A stretch of 64,000 nucleotides of DNA. Origin: Serpentinimonas barnesii (lineage in GTDB: Bacteria > Pseudomonadota > Gammaproteobacteria > Burkholderiales > Burkholderiaceae_C). The DNA is taken from assembly GCF_000696225.1 (NCBI RefSeq), contig NZ_BAWN01000021.1, positions 1 to 64,000 on the forward strand, given 5' to 3'. How positions within the stretch are numbered: the first letter of the stretch is position 1; each line of letters begins with the position of its first letter. The notes beneath the pieces were generated by a model. It saw nothing but the letters and a program-made list of their open reading frames with translations, did not search any database and was not told the origin of the DNA. This document shows positions 26,490-38,776 of the stretch, piece by piece. Position numbers and translations under genes: made by a program.

Positions 26490-27368
26490 TCAGCCGCGTC
26501 GCCGCGCCTGCTCGTACAGGCCCATCACGTTGCCGATATTGGCCTGCAACTCGCGGATGCGATCCGGCCCGGCCGGGTGCGTGGAGAGGAAGTTGAGCCC
26601 GCTGCTGCGGTTGCGCGCGATCATCTTTTCCCACAGCGTCACGCTGGCTTGCGGGTGGTGCCCGGCGCGGGCGGCGATTTCAAGCCCGACCAGATCGGCG
26701 TCGGATTCGTCTTCGCGGCTAAAGCGCAGGCTCAGCAACTGGGTGCCGAGGTTGGCCGCCACGTTGCCCAAATCACCCAAGCCCAGCAACTGCGCCCCGA
26801 GCGAGAGCCCGATGCCAACGGTCTGCGTCTTGGCCATTCGCGCCCGGGCGTGTTCGCGCACCGCGTGCGCCATTTCGTGGCCCATGATCATCCCGACTTC
26901 GTCGTCGGTCAGGCGCAGCGCATCCAAAATGCCGGTGTAGAAAGCAATTTTGCCGCCAGGCATGACAAAGGCGTTGATCTGCTCGCTGCGGATCAGGTTC
27001 ACCTCCCACTGCCACTGGCGCGCGCGCGGGTTCCAAGGCTGGGCAAAGGGAATCTGGCGCTGCGCAATGGCGCGCAGGCGGCGCAGTTGGCGGTCGGTAT
27101 CGGGGGCCAGCACGCCCTGCTGGCGCGCCTGCTGCATCATCTGCTGGTACTGCTGGGCGGCGGCGGCTTCGAGCTGCTCGGCCGGCACCAGATGCCGCAG
27201 CCGCGACCCTTCGCCGACCGCCACCTGCGCCTCGGCCTGCACCGGCAGCAAGCCGACCGCCGCCGTGGCCGTGGCCGCACCGGCCGCCAACAAAAATCCG
27301 CGCCGCGACGACCACCGGTGCGTCGCAGGCTCGGTCAGGGGAGTTTTTGCATCACATAGCCAGCACAT
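26490..27368 (-). CDS. M48-family metallopeptidase, exported
   Basis: Zinc peptidase of 292 residues similar to the LoiP/YcaL quality-control group. The zinc motif is GHEMAHAVREH (H164, E165, H168) and the third-ligand region is SREDESDADLVGLEI. The N-terminus has RRGFLLAAGAATATAAV, which resembles a Tat-type or lipid-free signal sequence, so action in the periplasm is likely. TATGAT ends 6 nt before the ATG at 27368. It is divergent from the ampG-like gene with only 26 nt between start codons. Confidence 0.92.
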   Translation of the reverse strand: MCWLCDAKTPLTEPATHRWSSRRGFLLAAGAATATAAVGLLPVQAEAQVAVGEGSRLRHLVPAEQLEAAAAQQYQQMMQQARQQGVLAPDTDRQLRRLRAIAQRQIPFAQPWNPRARQWQWEVNLIRSEQINAFVMPGGKIAFYTGILDALRLTDDEVGMIMGHEMAHAVREHARARMAKTQTVGIGLSLGAQLLGLGDLGNVAANLGTQLLSLRFSREDESDADLVGLEIAARAGHHPQASVTLWEKMIARNRSSGLNFLSTHPAGPDRIRELQANIGNVMGLYEQARRRG

Positions 27369-27394
27369 GGCGCAATCATAGGCAAAATCGGGTC

Positions 27395-29035
27395 ATGCGT
27401 GTGTCAACATCTGTAACAAATCCGGCGCTTGGCGCGGCGCCCCTGGGCGCCCCTGTAAGCGTGCCGGTAGGCGAGCCTTTGGAAGCCCCGCAAGCCCGCC
27501 CCCAAGCCCTGCACACCTGGCGCGAAACCCTGCAGGCGCTGTGGGATTGGCGCATCCTGAGCCTGCTGATGCTGGGTTTTTCAGCCGGGCTGCCGCTGCT
27601 GCTGATTTTCTCTTCGCTCTCGCTGTGGCTGATGGAGGCCGGGGTGGAGCGCCGCGCCGTCACCTTCTTTAGCTGGGCCGCGCTGGGTTACTCCTTCAAG
27701 TTCGTCTGGGCGCCGCTGGTGGACCGGCTGCCGCTGCCGTGGCTGACCGGGCGTTTGGGGCGGCGCCGCGCCTACATGCTGCTGGCGCAGATCGGGGTGG
27801 CGGGGGCGATCGTCGGCATGGCCCTCACCGACCCGGCCTCGGGCGGCTGGGCGCTGACGCAGATGGCGCTGTTTGCGGTGCTGCTGGGCTTTATGTCGGC
27901 CACGCAAGACATCGTGATCGACGCCTACCGCATCGAAATCGCCCGCCCCGAGCAGCAGGGCCTGCTGTCGGCGGCCTACATCGCGGGCTACCGCGTGGGC
28001 ATGATCGTGGCCGGGGCCGGGGTGCTGTTTCTGGCGGCGCACTGGGGCACGGCGCGCGGCAACTACCAGTTCGAGGCCTGGCAGTCGGCCTACCTGATCA
28101 TGGCCTGCGTGATGGGCATCGGCATGCTGACCACGCTGCTCACGCCCGAGCCCGACTCCTCCCAGCAGCAGGCGCAGCTCGCCCCGGCCGGACAGCACCT
28201 GCGCCTGCTGGTGGTGTTTTTGTTCAGCGTGCTGGGCCTGGTGCTGGTGTTTTGGGGCGTGGGGCGGGTGGGCGCACCCCTTGTGGCGGGCAATGGTCCG
28301 CTCTGGAGCCTGCTGTTCGAGGCCAGCCGGATGGCGCTGGCGCTGGGGGCCGCCTTCGCCCTGGGCTGGACCCTGATCCGCATCGGGCTGGCCAGCGCCG
28401 ACCAAGCGCGCATCACTTGGGTGGAACCGGTGCTCGATTTTTGGCAGCGCTACGGCTGGCGCACCGCGGCGCTGCTGCTGGCGCTGGTGGGGCTGTACCG
28501 CATCTCCGACATCGTGCTCGGTGTGATCTCCAACATTTTTTACCAGGACATGGGCTTTACCAAGCCCGAGATCGCCACCGCCGTCAAGACCTATGGCCTG
28601 GTGATCACCATCGCCGGTGGGTTTCTGGGCGGCATCTTGGCCTACCGGATCGGCGTCATGCGCGCGCTGATGTGGGGCGCGATCCTTTCCGCCGCCACCA
28701 ACCTGGCCTTCATCGGCCTTGCCCTGGTGGGGCGCGACCTCACCTGGCTGTATTGGGTGGTGTCGATCGACAACCTGGCGGCCGGATTTGCCAGCGCCGC
28801 CTTCGTGGCCTTTTTGTCCAGCCTGACCAACATCCAGTTCACGGCGGTGCAGTACGCGATCTTTAGCTCGCTCATGACGCTGCTGCCCAAAACGCTGGGC
28901 GGCTACTCGGGCGCCATGGTCGATGGCATGGGCTACCCCGGCTTTTTCACGCTCACGGCGCTGCTCGGGGTACCGGTGATCGCGCTGGTCTGGCTGGCTG
29001 GGCGGCGGCTGCAAATCGCCGAGCGCCCGCCTTGA
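27395..29035 (+). CDS. ampG: AmpG-family muropeptide MFS permease
   Basis: Inner-membrane transporter of 546 residues with about fourteen hydrophobic segments. The family blocks AGLPLLLIFSSLSLWLMEAGV, FKFVWAPLVDRLPLPWLTGRLGRRR, SATQDIVIDAYRIE and ALMWGAILSAATNL match AmpG, which imports GlcNAc-anhMurNAc peptides during wall recycling. mpl elsewhere in this window belongs to the same recycling pathway. The ATG at 27395 is preceded at 6 nt by CAAAAT, a weak -10. A terminator lies about 200 nt downstream. Confidence 0.92.
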   Translation: MRVSTSVTNPALGAAPLGAPVSVPVGEPLEAPQARPQALHTWRETLQALWDWRILSLLMLGFSAGLPLLLIFSSLSLWLMEAGVERRAVTFFSWAALGYSFKFVWAPLVDRLPLPWLTGRLGRRRAYMLLAQIGVAGAIVGMALTDPASGGWALTQMALFAVLLGFMSATQDIVIDAYRIEIARPEQQGLLSAAYIAGYRVGMIVAGAGVLFLAAHWGTARGNYQFEAWQSAYLIMACVMGIGMLTTLLTPEPDSSQQQAQLAPAGQHLRLLVVFLFSVLGLVLVFWGVGRVGAPLVAGNGPLWSLLFEASRMALALGAAFALGWTLIRIGLASADQARITWVEPVLDFWQRYGWRTAALLLALVGLYRISDIVLGVISNIFYQDMGFTKPEIATAVKTYGLVITIAGGFLGGILAYRIGVMRALMWGAILSAATNLAFIGLALVGRDLTWLYWVVSIDNLAAGFASAAFVAFLSSLTNIQFTAVQYAIFSSLMTLLPKTLGGYSGAMVDGMGYPGFFTLTALLGVPVIALVWLAGRRLQIAERPP

Positions 29036-29231
29036 AGCCCTGCACCCGATTGGGCTGCCCTCCCCCAAACAGGGGATAGGCAAAGCCGTGCTGCACCTGC
29101 ACAATCAAGCCCAGTCGCTGTCAACACAGTCAGATCAAGGGCGCATAAGACAGCCCACAGGGTGTGGCGGCCGCCAAACGGACCAGCCACTTTGGATCAC
29201 AGTTTCCCAACGACGTCCTGATGGACTTCAC

Positions 29232-29255
29232 GCCGCCTTCGGGCGGCTTTTTTTT
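29232..29255 (+). terminator. Intrinsic terminator in the ampG/thioesterase gap
   Basis: GCCGCC, a TTCG tetraloop and GGCGGC (29232-29247) are followed by eight T. It lies 196 nt after the ampG stop and 64 nt before the convergent thioesterase end. The 283-nt gap 29036-29318 holds no gene I can support. The terminator either ends a long ampG 3' tail or a small RNA. Confidence 0.88.
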
Positions 29256-29318
29256 GGCCCATCCCTGGGTGGCACGGCTGGGTTGTGCGGCCACACGCCA
29301 GCCCAGCGCCAGCAAAGG

Positions 29319-29783
29319 CTAAGCCGCCTTGGGCACCTGGCGCGGTCGACCCTGGTCGTCGATCGCCACGTAGGTCAGCGAAGCCTCGGTCACTTTCACG
29401 TAGCGGCCCTGGGCCGAGAAGCGCTCGGCGTACACCTCCACCTGCACCGTGATCGAGGTGTTGCCGATGCGCGTCAAGGTGGCGTAAAAGCTCAGGATGT
29501 CGCCCACCCGCACCGGCTGTTTGAAGATGAACTGGTTCACCGCCACGGTGGCGATGCGCCCCTGCGCCAGCCGCGCCGGCAGCACCGAACCGGCCAGATC
29601 GACCTGGGCCATGACCCAGCCGCCAAAAATGTCGCCGTTGGGGTTGCAGTCGGCCGGCATCGGGATCACCTTGAGCACCAGCTCGTGCTCGCAGGCGGGT
29701 TGGGGAATGCTGCTGGGATTGGTTCCGGGCCGGGCGGCGGCACCGGCTGCGGGGGTTGCGGGGTCTGCGTTTGTGCTCATCAT
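29319..29783 (-). CDS. Acyl-CoA thioesterase, YciA-type hot-dog protein
   Basis: Hot-dog-fold thioesterase of 154 residues. The catalytic helix region is NPNGDIFGGWVMAQVD, followed by VAVNQFIFKQPVRVGDILSF and a TEASLTYVAID strand, matching YciA, which hydrolyses a broad range of acyl-CoAs. The start at 29783 (one of two adjacent ATGs) is favoured because GACAAT ends 7 nt upstream. About 25 N-terminal residues rich in Ala/Pro precede the fold. Confidence 0.92.
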   Translation of the reverse strand: MMSTNADPATPAAGAAARPGTNPSSIPQPACEHELVLKVIPMPADCNPNGDIFGGWVMAQVDLAGSVLPARLAQGRIATVAVNQFIFKQPVRVGDILSFYATLTRIGNTSITVQVEVYAERFSAQGRYVKVTEASLTYVAIDDQGRPRQVPKAA

Positions 29784-29874
29784 GGGCCGCATTGTCGGGC
29801 ATCGCCGCCCCACCCCCCTCTTGCCTGCGCCTGCAGCACCCAAACCGCACCGACGGGCACTGGCCCCTTTCGGC

Positions 29875-30816
29875 TCACCCCACCCCCGCCCCACTACCCG
29901 CTTGGAACGCCACCGGCAGCGAGGCGCGCAAATGCTCGATCCAGGCGCTGGCCGCCAGCGGCAGCCGGCGGTCGCGCCGCCACACCAGTTGCCACAGGCG
30001 CAGGATCGGGAAGCCCGTCATGGGCAACAGCGCCAGCCCCTCCTGCGCCGGGTCGGGGTCGAGCGCGTGGCGCGACAGCACCGCCAGCCCCAGCCCTGCG
30101 GCCACCGCATGCTTGATGGCCTCGTTGCTGCCCAGGGTCAGGCGCTCGTCGGGCTCAAGGCCGTTGGCGCGCAAGTGCTCAAGCACCACCTGGCGCGTGC
30201 CGGAACCGCTCTCGCGCCACAGCAGCGTCTGGCCCTTGAGCGCGCTCAGCGGCAGGCGGCGCCGTTGCGCCCACGGGTGCCCGGCCGGGCCAATCAGCAC
30301 CAGTGGGTTGTCCAGCACCGGCAGCGTGTGCAGCGGCGGGAAGGTGGGTGGGCGCATCATCAGCGCCAGATCGACGCGCTCGCTGCGCAGCAGCTCCACC
30401 ACGGCGTCGCGGTTGTGCACCGCCAGCTCGATGTCAATGCCCGGGTGCGTGCGCGCAAAGGCGCTGATCCACTGGGCGATGAAGTACTCGGTGGTGGTGA
30501 CCCCCGCAATGCGCAGCGTGCCGCGCTTGAGCCCCTGCAGCGCCTGCAGCCCTTCTTCCAGCGCCTGCCAGCGCGTGAACACATCCAGCACCGCCTCGCG
30601 CAGCAGCGTGCCGCCCTCGGTGATCTGGATGCCGCGCCCGGCCGGCGCCAGCAGCGCCTGCCCCAGCGCGGCCTGCATCTCGTGCACCTGCGACGACACC
30701 GTGGGCTGCGCCAGGTGCAGCTCGCGCGCCGCAGCGGTGATCGAGCCCAGGCGCGCCACCGCCTCCCAGGTGCGCATCTGGGCAAAGCTGATACGGGGCG
30801 GGCGCAGCTTATTCAT
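29875..30816 (-). CDS. LysR-family transcriptional regulator
   Basis: 313-residue LTTR. The winged HTH occupies residues 8-66, with MRTWEAVARLGSITAAAREL followed by HLAQPTVSSQVHEMQ. The effector domain begins with LRIAGVTTTEYFIAQW and keeps the type 2 periplasmic-binding fold, resembling CbbR/CysB-like members. It is divergent from the isocitrate dehydrogenase gene, so control of that gene is the simplest inference. The effector is unknown. Confidence 0.93.
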   Translation of the reverse strand: MNKLRPPRISFAQMRTWEAVARLGSITAAARELHLAQPTVSSQVHEMQAALGQALLAPAGRGIQITEGGTLLREAVLDVFTRWQALEEGLQALQGLKRGTLRIAGVTTTEYFIAQWISAFARTHPGIDIELAVHNRDAVVELLRSERVDLALMMRPPTFPPLHTLPVLDNPLVLIGPAGHPWAQRRRLPLSALKGQTLLWRESGSGTRQVVLEHLRANGLEPDERLTLGSNEAIKHAVAAGLGLAVLSRHALDPDPAQEGLALLPMTGFPILRLWQLVWRRDRRLPLAASAWIEHLRASLPVAFQAGSGAGVG

Positions 30817-30821
30817 CGATA

Positions 30822-30881
30822 TCGGTCTATGGGTCGCATACCGAATGATAATTTGATTACGATGAAAATTCGCGCCATACT
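30822..30881 (+). promoter_or_regulatory. Candidate LysR operator and icd promoter
   Basis: TCGGT (30822-30826) and ACCGA (30840-30844) form an inverted repeat with 13 nt between, in the usual LTTR spacing and position. Downstream, TTGATT (30853-30858), 17 nt and CATACT (30876-30881) form a plausible sigma-70 promoter towards icd. The operator lies just upstream of the -35, as for an LTTR activator site. Confidence 0.4.
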
Positions 30882-30960
30882 ACGAAATGGCCCGCAGCCC
30901 ACAAGCGCTGCCGCGTCGAAGTTTGCAACGGTTCATCCACCCCAAGAGGAGCATCCCCCC

Positions 30961-32433
<1,473 letters not shown>

Positions 32434-32512
32434 GGGCGCACCCAGTCTGGGCGGAGGCGCGGGCATGGCCAGACCAGTGACCCGTTACAGGGCCCGATAA
32501 GCCCAGAGCTTC

Positions 32513-32537
32513 TATGATCGGGGGTTGCCCCCCGATC
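32513..32537 (+). promoter_or_regulatory. -10-like element overlapping a strong hairpin before uvrA
   Basis: TATGAT (32513-32518) overlaps a perfect 9-bp inverted repeat, GATCGGGGG (32516-32524) and CCCCCGATC (32529-32537), with a TTGC loop. It could be the uvrA promoter with a structured start, or the 3' end of icd without a T tract. No LexA box (CTGT-N8-ACAG) is visible nearby. Confidence 0.3.
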
Positions 32538-32645
32538 GAGTCGCTGCGCCCCTTGAACCCAGACCACCCCTCCACCGCTGCCCATCCTGCTGCCGCCATC
32601 GACTGCGGCACCCCGCTGGCGCAGGCCTTGCGCCAGCCTGCCGCG

Positions 32646-35596
<2,951 letters not shown>

Positions 35597-35600
<4 letters not shown>

Positions 35601-37021
35601 ACCCCTACGACTTCGACCTTTTTGTCATCGGCGGCGGCAGCGGCGGCGTGCGCGCCGCGCGCATGGCGGCGCAGCGCGGCGCACGCGTGGCGCTGGCCGA
35701 GGCCAGTGGCCAGGCCGGGCTGGGCGGCACCTGCGTCAACGCCGGCTGCATCCCCAAAAAACTCTACGGCTACGCCGCCCACTATGCCACGGCGCAGCGC
35801 GAGTCGCAGGGCTACGGCTGGGAGGGGCCGGCGGCGCGGCTGAACTGGGCCACCCTCAAGGCGAACCGGGCGCGCGAGCTGGCGCGGCTCAACGCCGTCT
35901 ATGCCGATATGCTGCGCGCCAGCGGCGTGACGCTGCTAGAGGGCAGCGCGCGCCTGCTCGACCCGCACACCCTGAGCCTGGCCAGCCTGAACGCCGACGG
36001 CTCGCCGGGGCAGCGCACCTTCAGCGCCGAGCGCATCCTCATCGCCACCGGGGCCGCGCCCTTCTTGCCGCATTTTCAGGGGCGCGAACACGCCCTGAGC
36101 TCGACCGAGCTGTTCGAGATCGAGCCCTTTCCGCAGCGGCTGCTGGTGGTCGGCGGCGGCTACATTGCTTGCGAGCTGGCTTCCATCTTTCACGGCCTGG
36201 GCGCGCAGGTGACGCAGCTCTACCGGGGCGAGCAGATTTTGCGCGGCTTCGACGACGAGCTGCGCCACTTCCTGGCCGCCGAGCTGCTCAAGCAGGGGCT
36301 GGACTTGCGCCTGCAAGCCGGCGTGCTGAGCCTGGAGCGCCACGCCGACGGCCTGCACGCCGCGCTCGAAGACGGTAACACCCTGGTGGTGGATGCGGCG
36401 CTCTACGCCACCGGGCGCCGCCCCAATGTGCAGGGGCTGGGGCTGGAAGCGCTCGGTGTGGCCCAGGGTCCACAGGGCGAGATCGTGGTTGATGCGCGGT
36501 ATCAGACCAGCGTGCCCAGCGTCTATGCCGTGGGCGACGTGACGGCGCAACTGCAACTCACGCCGGTGGCGCTGGCGCAGGCCATGCGCATGGTCGAGCA
36601 CCTGTATGGCCCAGACCCGAACCGCCCCGGCCACTCCTCCCCAGCGCCCGATTTCGACCTGGTTCCCACCGCCGTGTTCACCCACCCCTGCCTTGCCAGT
36701 GTGGGCCTGAGCGAAGCGCAGGCGCGCCAACGCTACGGGCAGGTGAGCATTTACCGCAGCGAATTCCGTGCCCTGCGCCACACCCTGAGCGGCAGCAGCG
36801 AGCGCACGCTGATCAAGCTCATCGTCCACGACGACACCGACCGCGTGCTCGGCCTGCACATGGTCGGCGCGGAAGCGGGCGAGATCGTGCAAGGCTTTGC
36901 CGTGGCGCTGCAAGCCGGGGCCACCAAGGCGGTGTTCGATGCCACACTCGGCATCCACCCCACCGCCGCCGAGGAATTTGTGACCCTGCGCACGCCGCTG
37001 CGGCGCGCGGCCACGCCCTGA
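35597..37021 (+). CDS. gor: Glutathione-disulfide reductase
   Basis: FAD- and NADPH-dependent flavoprotein that regenerates reduced glutathione. 474 residues: FAD motif [16 protein letters not shown] (10-25), redox-active [13 protein letters not shown] (C46 and C51), NADPH motif [23 protein letters not shown] motif VYAVGDV and the C-terminal active-site [17 protein letters not shown] is typical of Gor rather than of lipoamide dehydrogenase. Its ATG overlaps the uvrA stop, an uncommon operon partner suggesting joint stress-linked expression. Confidence 0.93.
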
Positions 37022-37036
37022 GCGCAAGGTTTGGGC

Positions 37037-38332
37037 CTAGCGCCGCAACAGCGCGGCGGCTTCGTCGCTCTGTGCGTGCTCGAAAGCAGGTGCGAAATCA
37101 TCCAGCTCCTGCGCGCGCAAACCCACCGTTGGGTCGAGCGCCAGCGGGCGCCAGTGCGACACCGCCGCCTGCACCTGAGCCAGCACGGTCAGGGCTTGCT
37201 CGGTGTCCAGCGCGAAGTAGGCCGCTCGGGCCAGCAACATCCGCACATCGGTGATGGGCCCGTCCTGCTCCGACAGCCAGGTCTTGGATTCGCGCTCCTT
37301 GTCAGGAAAGGGGTTGAGGTCAAAAGCCGGTGCCAGGCGCCACAGTCCTTGCCCCACGTGCAGAAAACCAAGGTTTTGCAGGTGATCGTCCACGTTGCTG
37401 ATGAGCAGATTGAACACCAGGCGGCGCCAGAGCTGCTGCACATCCTGGGTGGGGGCATGGCCGTGCGCGCGGATGGCATCGGCGATCTCGGTGTAGCTGC
37501 GCTCCTCTTGGCGCGAGGCCTGCAACAGGGTGGCCGCCGACTGATAGGGGATGCGGCCATCTGCGCCATGGCGATCGAAACGGCGGATGACGGCCACCGG
37601 CACCTCGTCGATTTGCACGATGCGCGCGGATGCGGCCTCAAGCCCCGCTTTGGCCGCCAGCTTGAGGGCCAACACCTCCCCACGGGTCACGCTGCGCGCA
37701 TCGCCCACGCTCGGGAACTTGCCGATGGCCAGCCAGCCGTCCTCTTCCAGAATGGTGCACTTGGGGCGCATCCCCCCGAGCGAAGTGCCCTTGCCTTGCA
37801 GGTAGCGCAAGTCCTCGGTGGTTTCATGCCCCCGCTCGATGGCGCGGCTGGCCCGGAACACCCGCTCCAGCTCGATCAACGGCGGTGTGCTGCGCCGCCC
37901 GGCGGCGGCCGTCTGCTGAAAGTGCCCCCCGGCATCGCGCAGCCGCAAGGCACCCACCCGGCTAAAGTCATCGACCGCCAACAGGTAGTCCAGCTCGGTG
38001 AGCGCGGGCAGGCTGGGATCGTTTTTCCGGCGCCTGGCATGGTCGCGGGCGATCACGCGCCGTCCCCAGGCATCCGGGCTGGTGTCGGCGAGGGCACCGT
38101 AAAAAACCGAATCGTGCGCCGAAGCCGCCTTGCGGCTCTGGTAGCCCGGCACCAGTTGCAAATCGGCCGAGACGTTGAAGCGCTCTGGATGGGCCAGCCA
38201 GGCTGCATCGTAGGCGAAGGCGCTGTGCTCGCGCTGGCCTTGCCGCACATACACGAGCGCACCCAGCGGCAGGCCGGCTTGGCCGATGCACAGCTCGACC
38301 TGACGGCGCACCGGCACGGACTCGGCCTTCAC
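37037..38332 (-). CDS. hipA: HipA-family toxin (serine/threonine kinase)
   Basis: 431-residue HipA-like kinase of a type II toxin-antitoxin system; E. coli HipA phosphorylates GltX, while targets in other subfamilies vary. Visible parts: the N-terminal HipA subdomain, the P-loop-like GTSLGGMRPKC, the catalytic loop LLISNVDDHLQNLGFL with D and N in place, and the metal-binding AFDLNPFP. So the kinase looks intact. The start is GTG at 38332, overlapping the hipB stop (GTGA). It converges on gor with 15 nt between stops. Confidence 0.93.
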   Translation of the reverse strand: MKAESVPVRRQVELCIGQAGLPLGALVYVRQGQREHSAFAYDAAWLAHPERFNVSADLQLVPGYQSRKAASAHDSVFYGALADTSPDAWGRRVIARDHARRRKNDPSLPALTELDYLLAVDDFSRVGALRLRDAGGHFQQTAAAGRRSTPPLIELERVFRASRAIERGHETTEDLRYLQGKGTSLGGMRPKCTILEEDGWLAIGKFPSVGDARSVTRGEVLALKLAAKAGLEAASARIVQIDEVPVAVIRRFDRHGADGRIPYQSAATLLQASRQEERSYTEIADAIRAHGHAPTQDVQQLWRRLVFNLLISNVDDHLQNLGFLHVGQGLWRLAPAFDLNPFPDKERESKTWLSEQDGPITDVRMLLARAAYFALDTEQALTVLAQVQAAVSHWRPLALDPTVGLRAQELDDFAPAFEHAQSDEAAALLRR

Positions 38333-38652
38333 AGCGCCCCCGAACCGTGGGGCCTGCTGCGCACGCGCTTGGGCAGTTGCTCGTCCATCAGCAGCAGTCC
38401 GATGTCGTCGTTTGCGGTATCGAGCAAGCGCTCCAGTGCCTGAATCTCGCCAAAAACGTACAAGGCGCGGGCAAAGAAGTGGATCGGCACGCGCGCATCC
38501 CCCTTTTCCATGCGCCGCACCGTGGACAGGGAAGCCCCCATGCGTTCGGCCAGCGAGGCCTGCGAGAAGTGGCGCCGCCGACGCGCCAGCGAAACATCGC
38601 TGCCAAGCTTTTGCAGCGCCCGCTGGACCGGCAAAGGAATCTGGGATTCCAT
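38329..38652 (-). CDS. hipB: HipB-like XRE antitoxin
   Basis: 107-residue DNA-binding antitoxin. The HTH is SLARRRRHFSQASLAERMGA followed by SLSTVRRMEKGDARVPIHF (about residues 21-59). The start is ATG at 38652, with GAGG about 11 nt upstream; a TTG at 38667 is less likely. It lies directly upstream of and overlaps hipA, the standard hipBA order, and would repress its own promoter, which is well formed here. The tail after the HTH is Arg-rich and may contact HipA. Confidence 0.92.
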   Translation of the reverse strand: MESQIPLPVQRALQKLGSDVSLARRRRHFSQASLAERMGASLSTVRRMEKGDARVPIHFFARALYVFGEIQALERLLDTANDDIGLLLMDEQLPKRVRSRPHGSGAL

Positions 38653-38692
38653 CTTAGGAAACCTCAAGAGAATTGTTATTTGGCATTAGCAA

Positions 38693-38734
38693 TCCATTTG
38701 GAACGATTATAAACAATGCCGGCCAGCGTCACAA
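38693..38734 (-). promoter_or_regulatory. hipBA promoter with candidate HipB operator
   Basis: On the minus strand TTGTGA (38734-38729), 17 nt and a perfect TATAAT (38711-38706) form the best sigma-70 promoter in the window. The palindrome TCCATTTGGA (38693-38702; TCCA/TGGA halves) lies just downstream, around the transcription start, a natural autorepression site. The surrounding 38650-38715 is notably AT-rich for this genome. Confidence 0.6.
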
Positions 38735-38776
38735 CGCTCTCTGCACCTATTCACAATCCCGCGCCACAATCGCCCC

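Noticed and set aside
29497-30960. In-frame upstream extension of the isocitrate dehydrogenase over the LysR gene
   Set aside because: The extension is Arg/Gln-rich shadow sequence of lysR; the GAGGAG-supported ATG at 30961 matches the family N-terminus.
32434-32645. LexA (SOS) box ahead of uvrA
   Set aside because: No CTGT-N8-ACAG was found; the nearest ACAG lacks a partner half.
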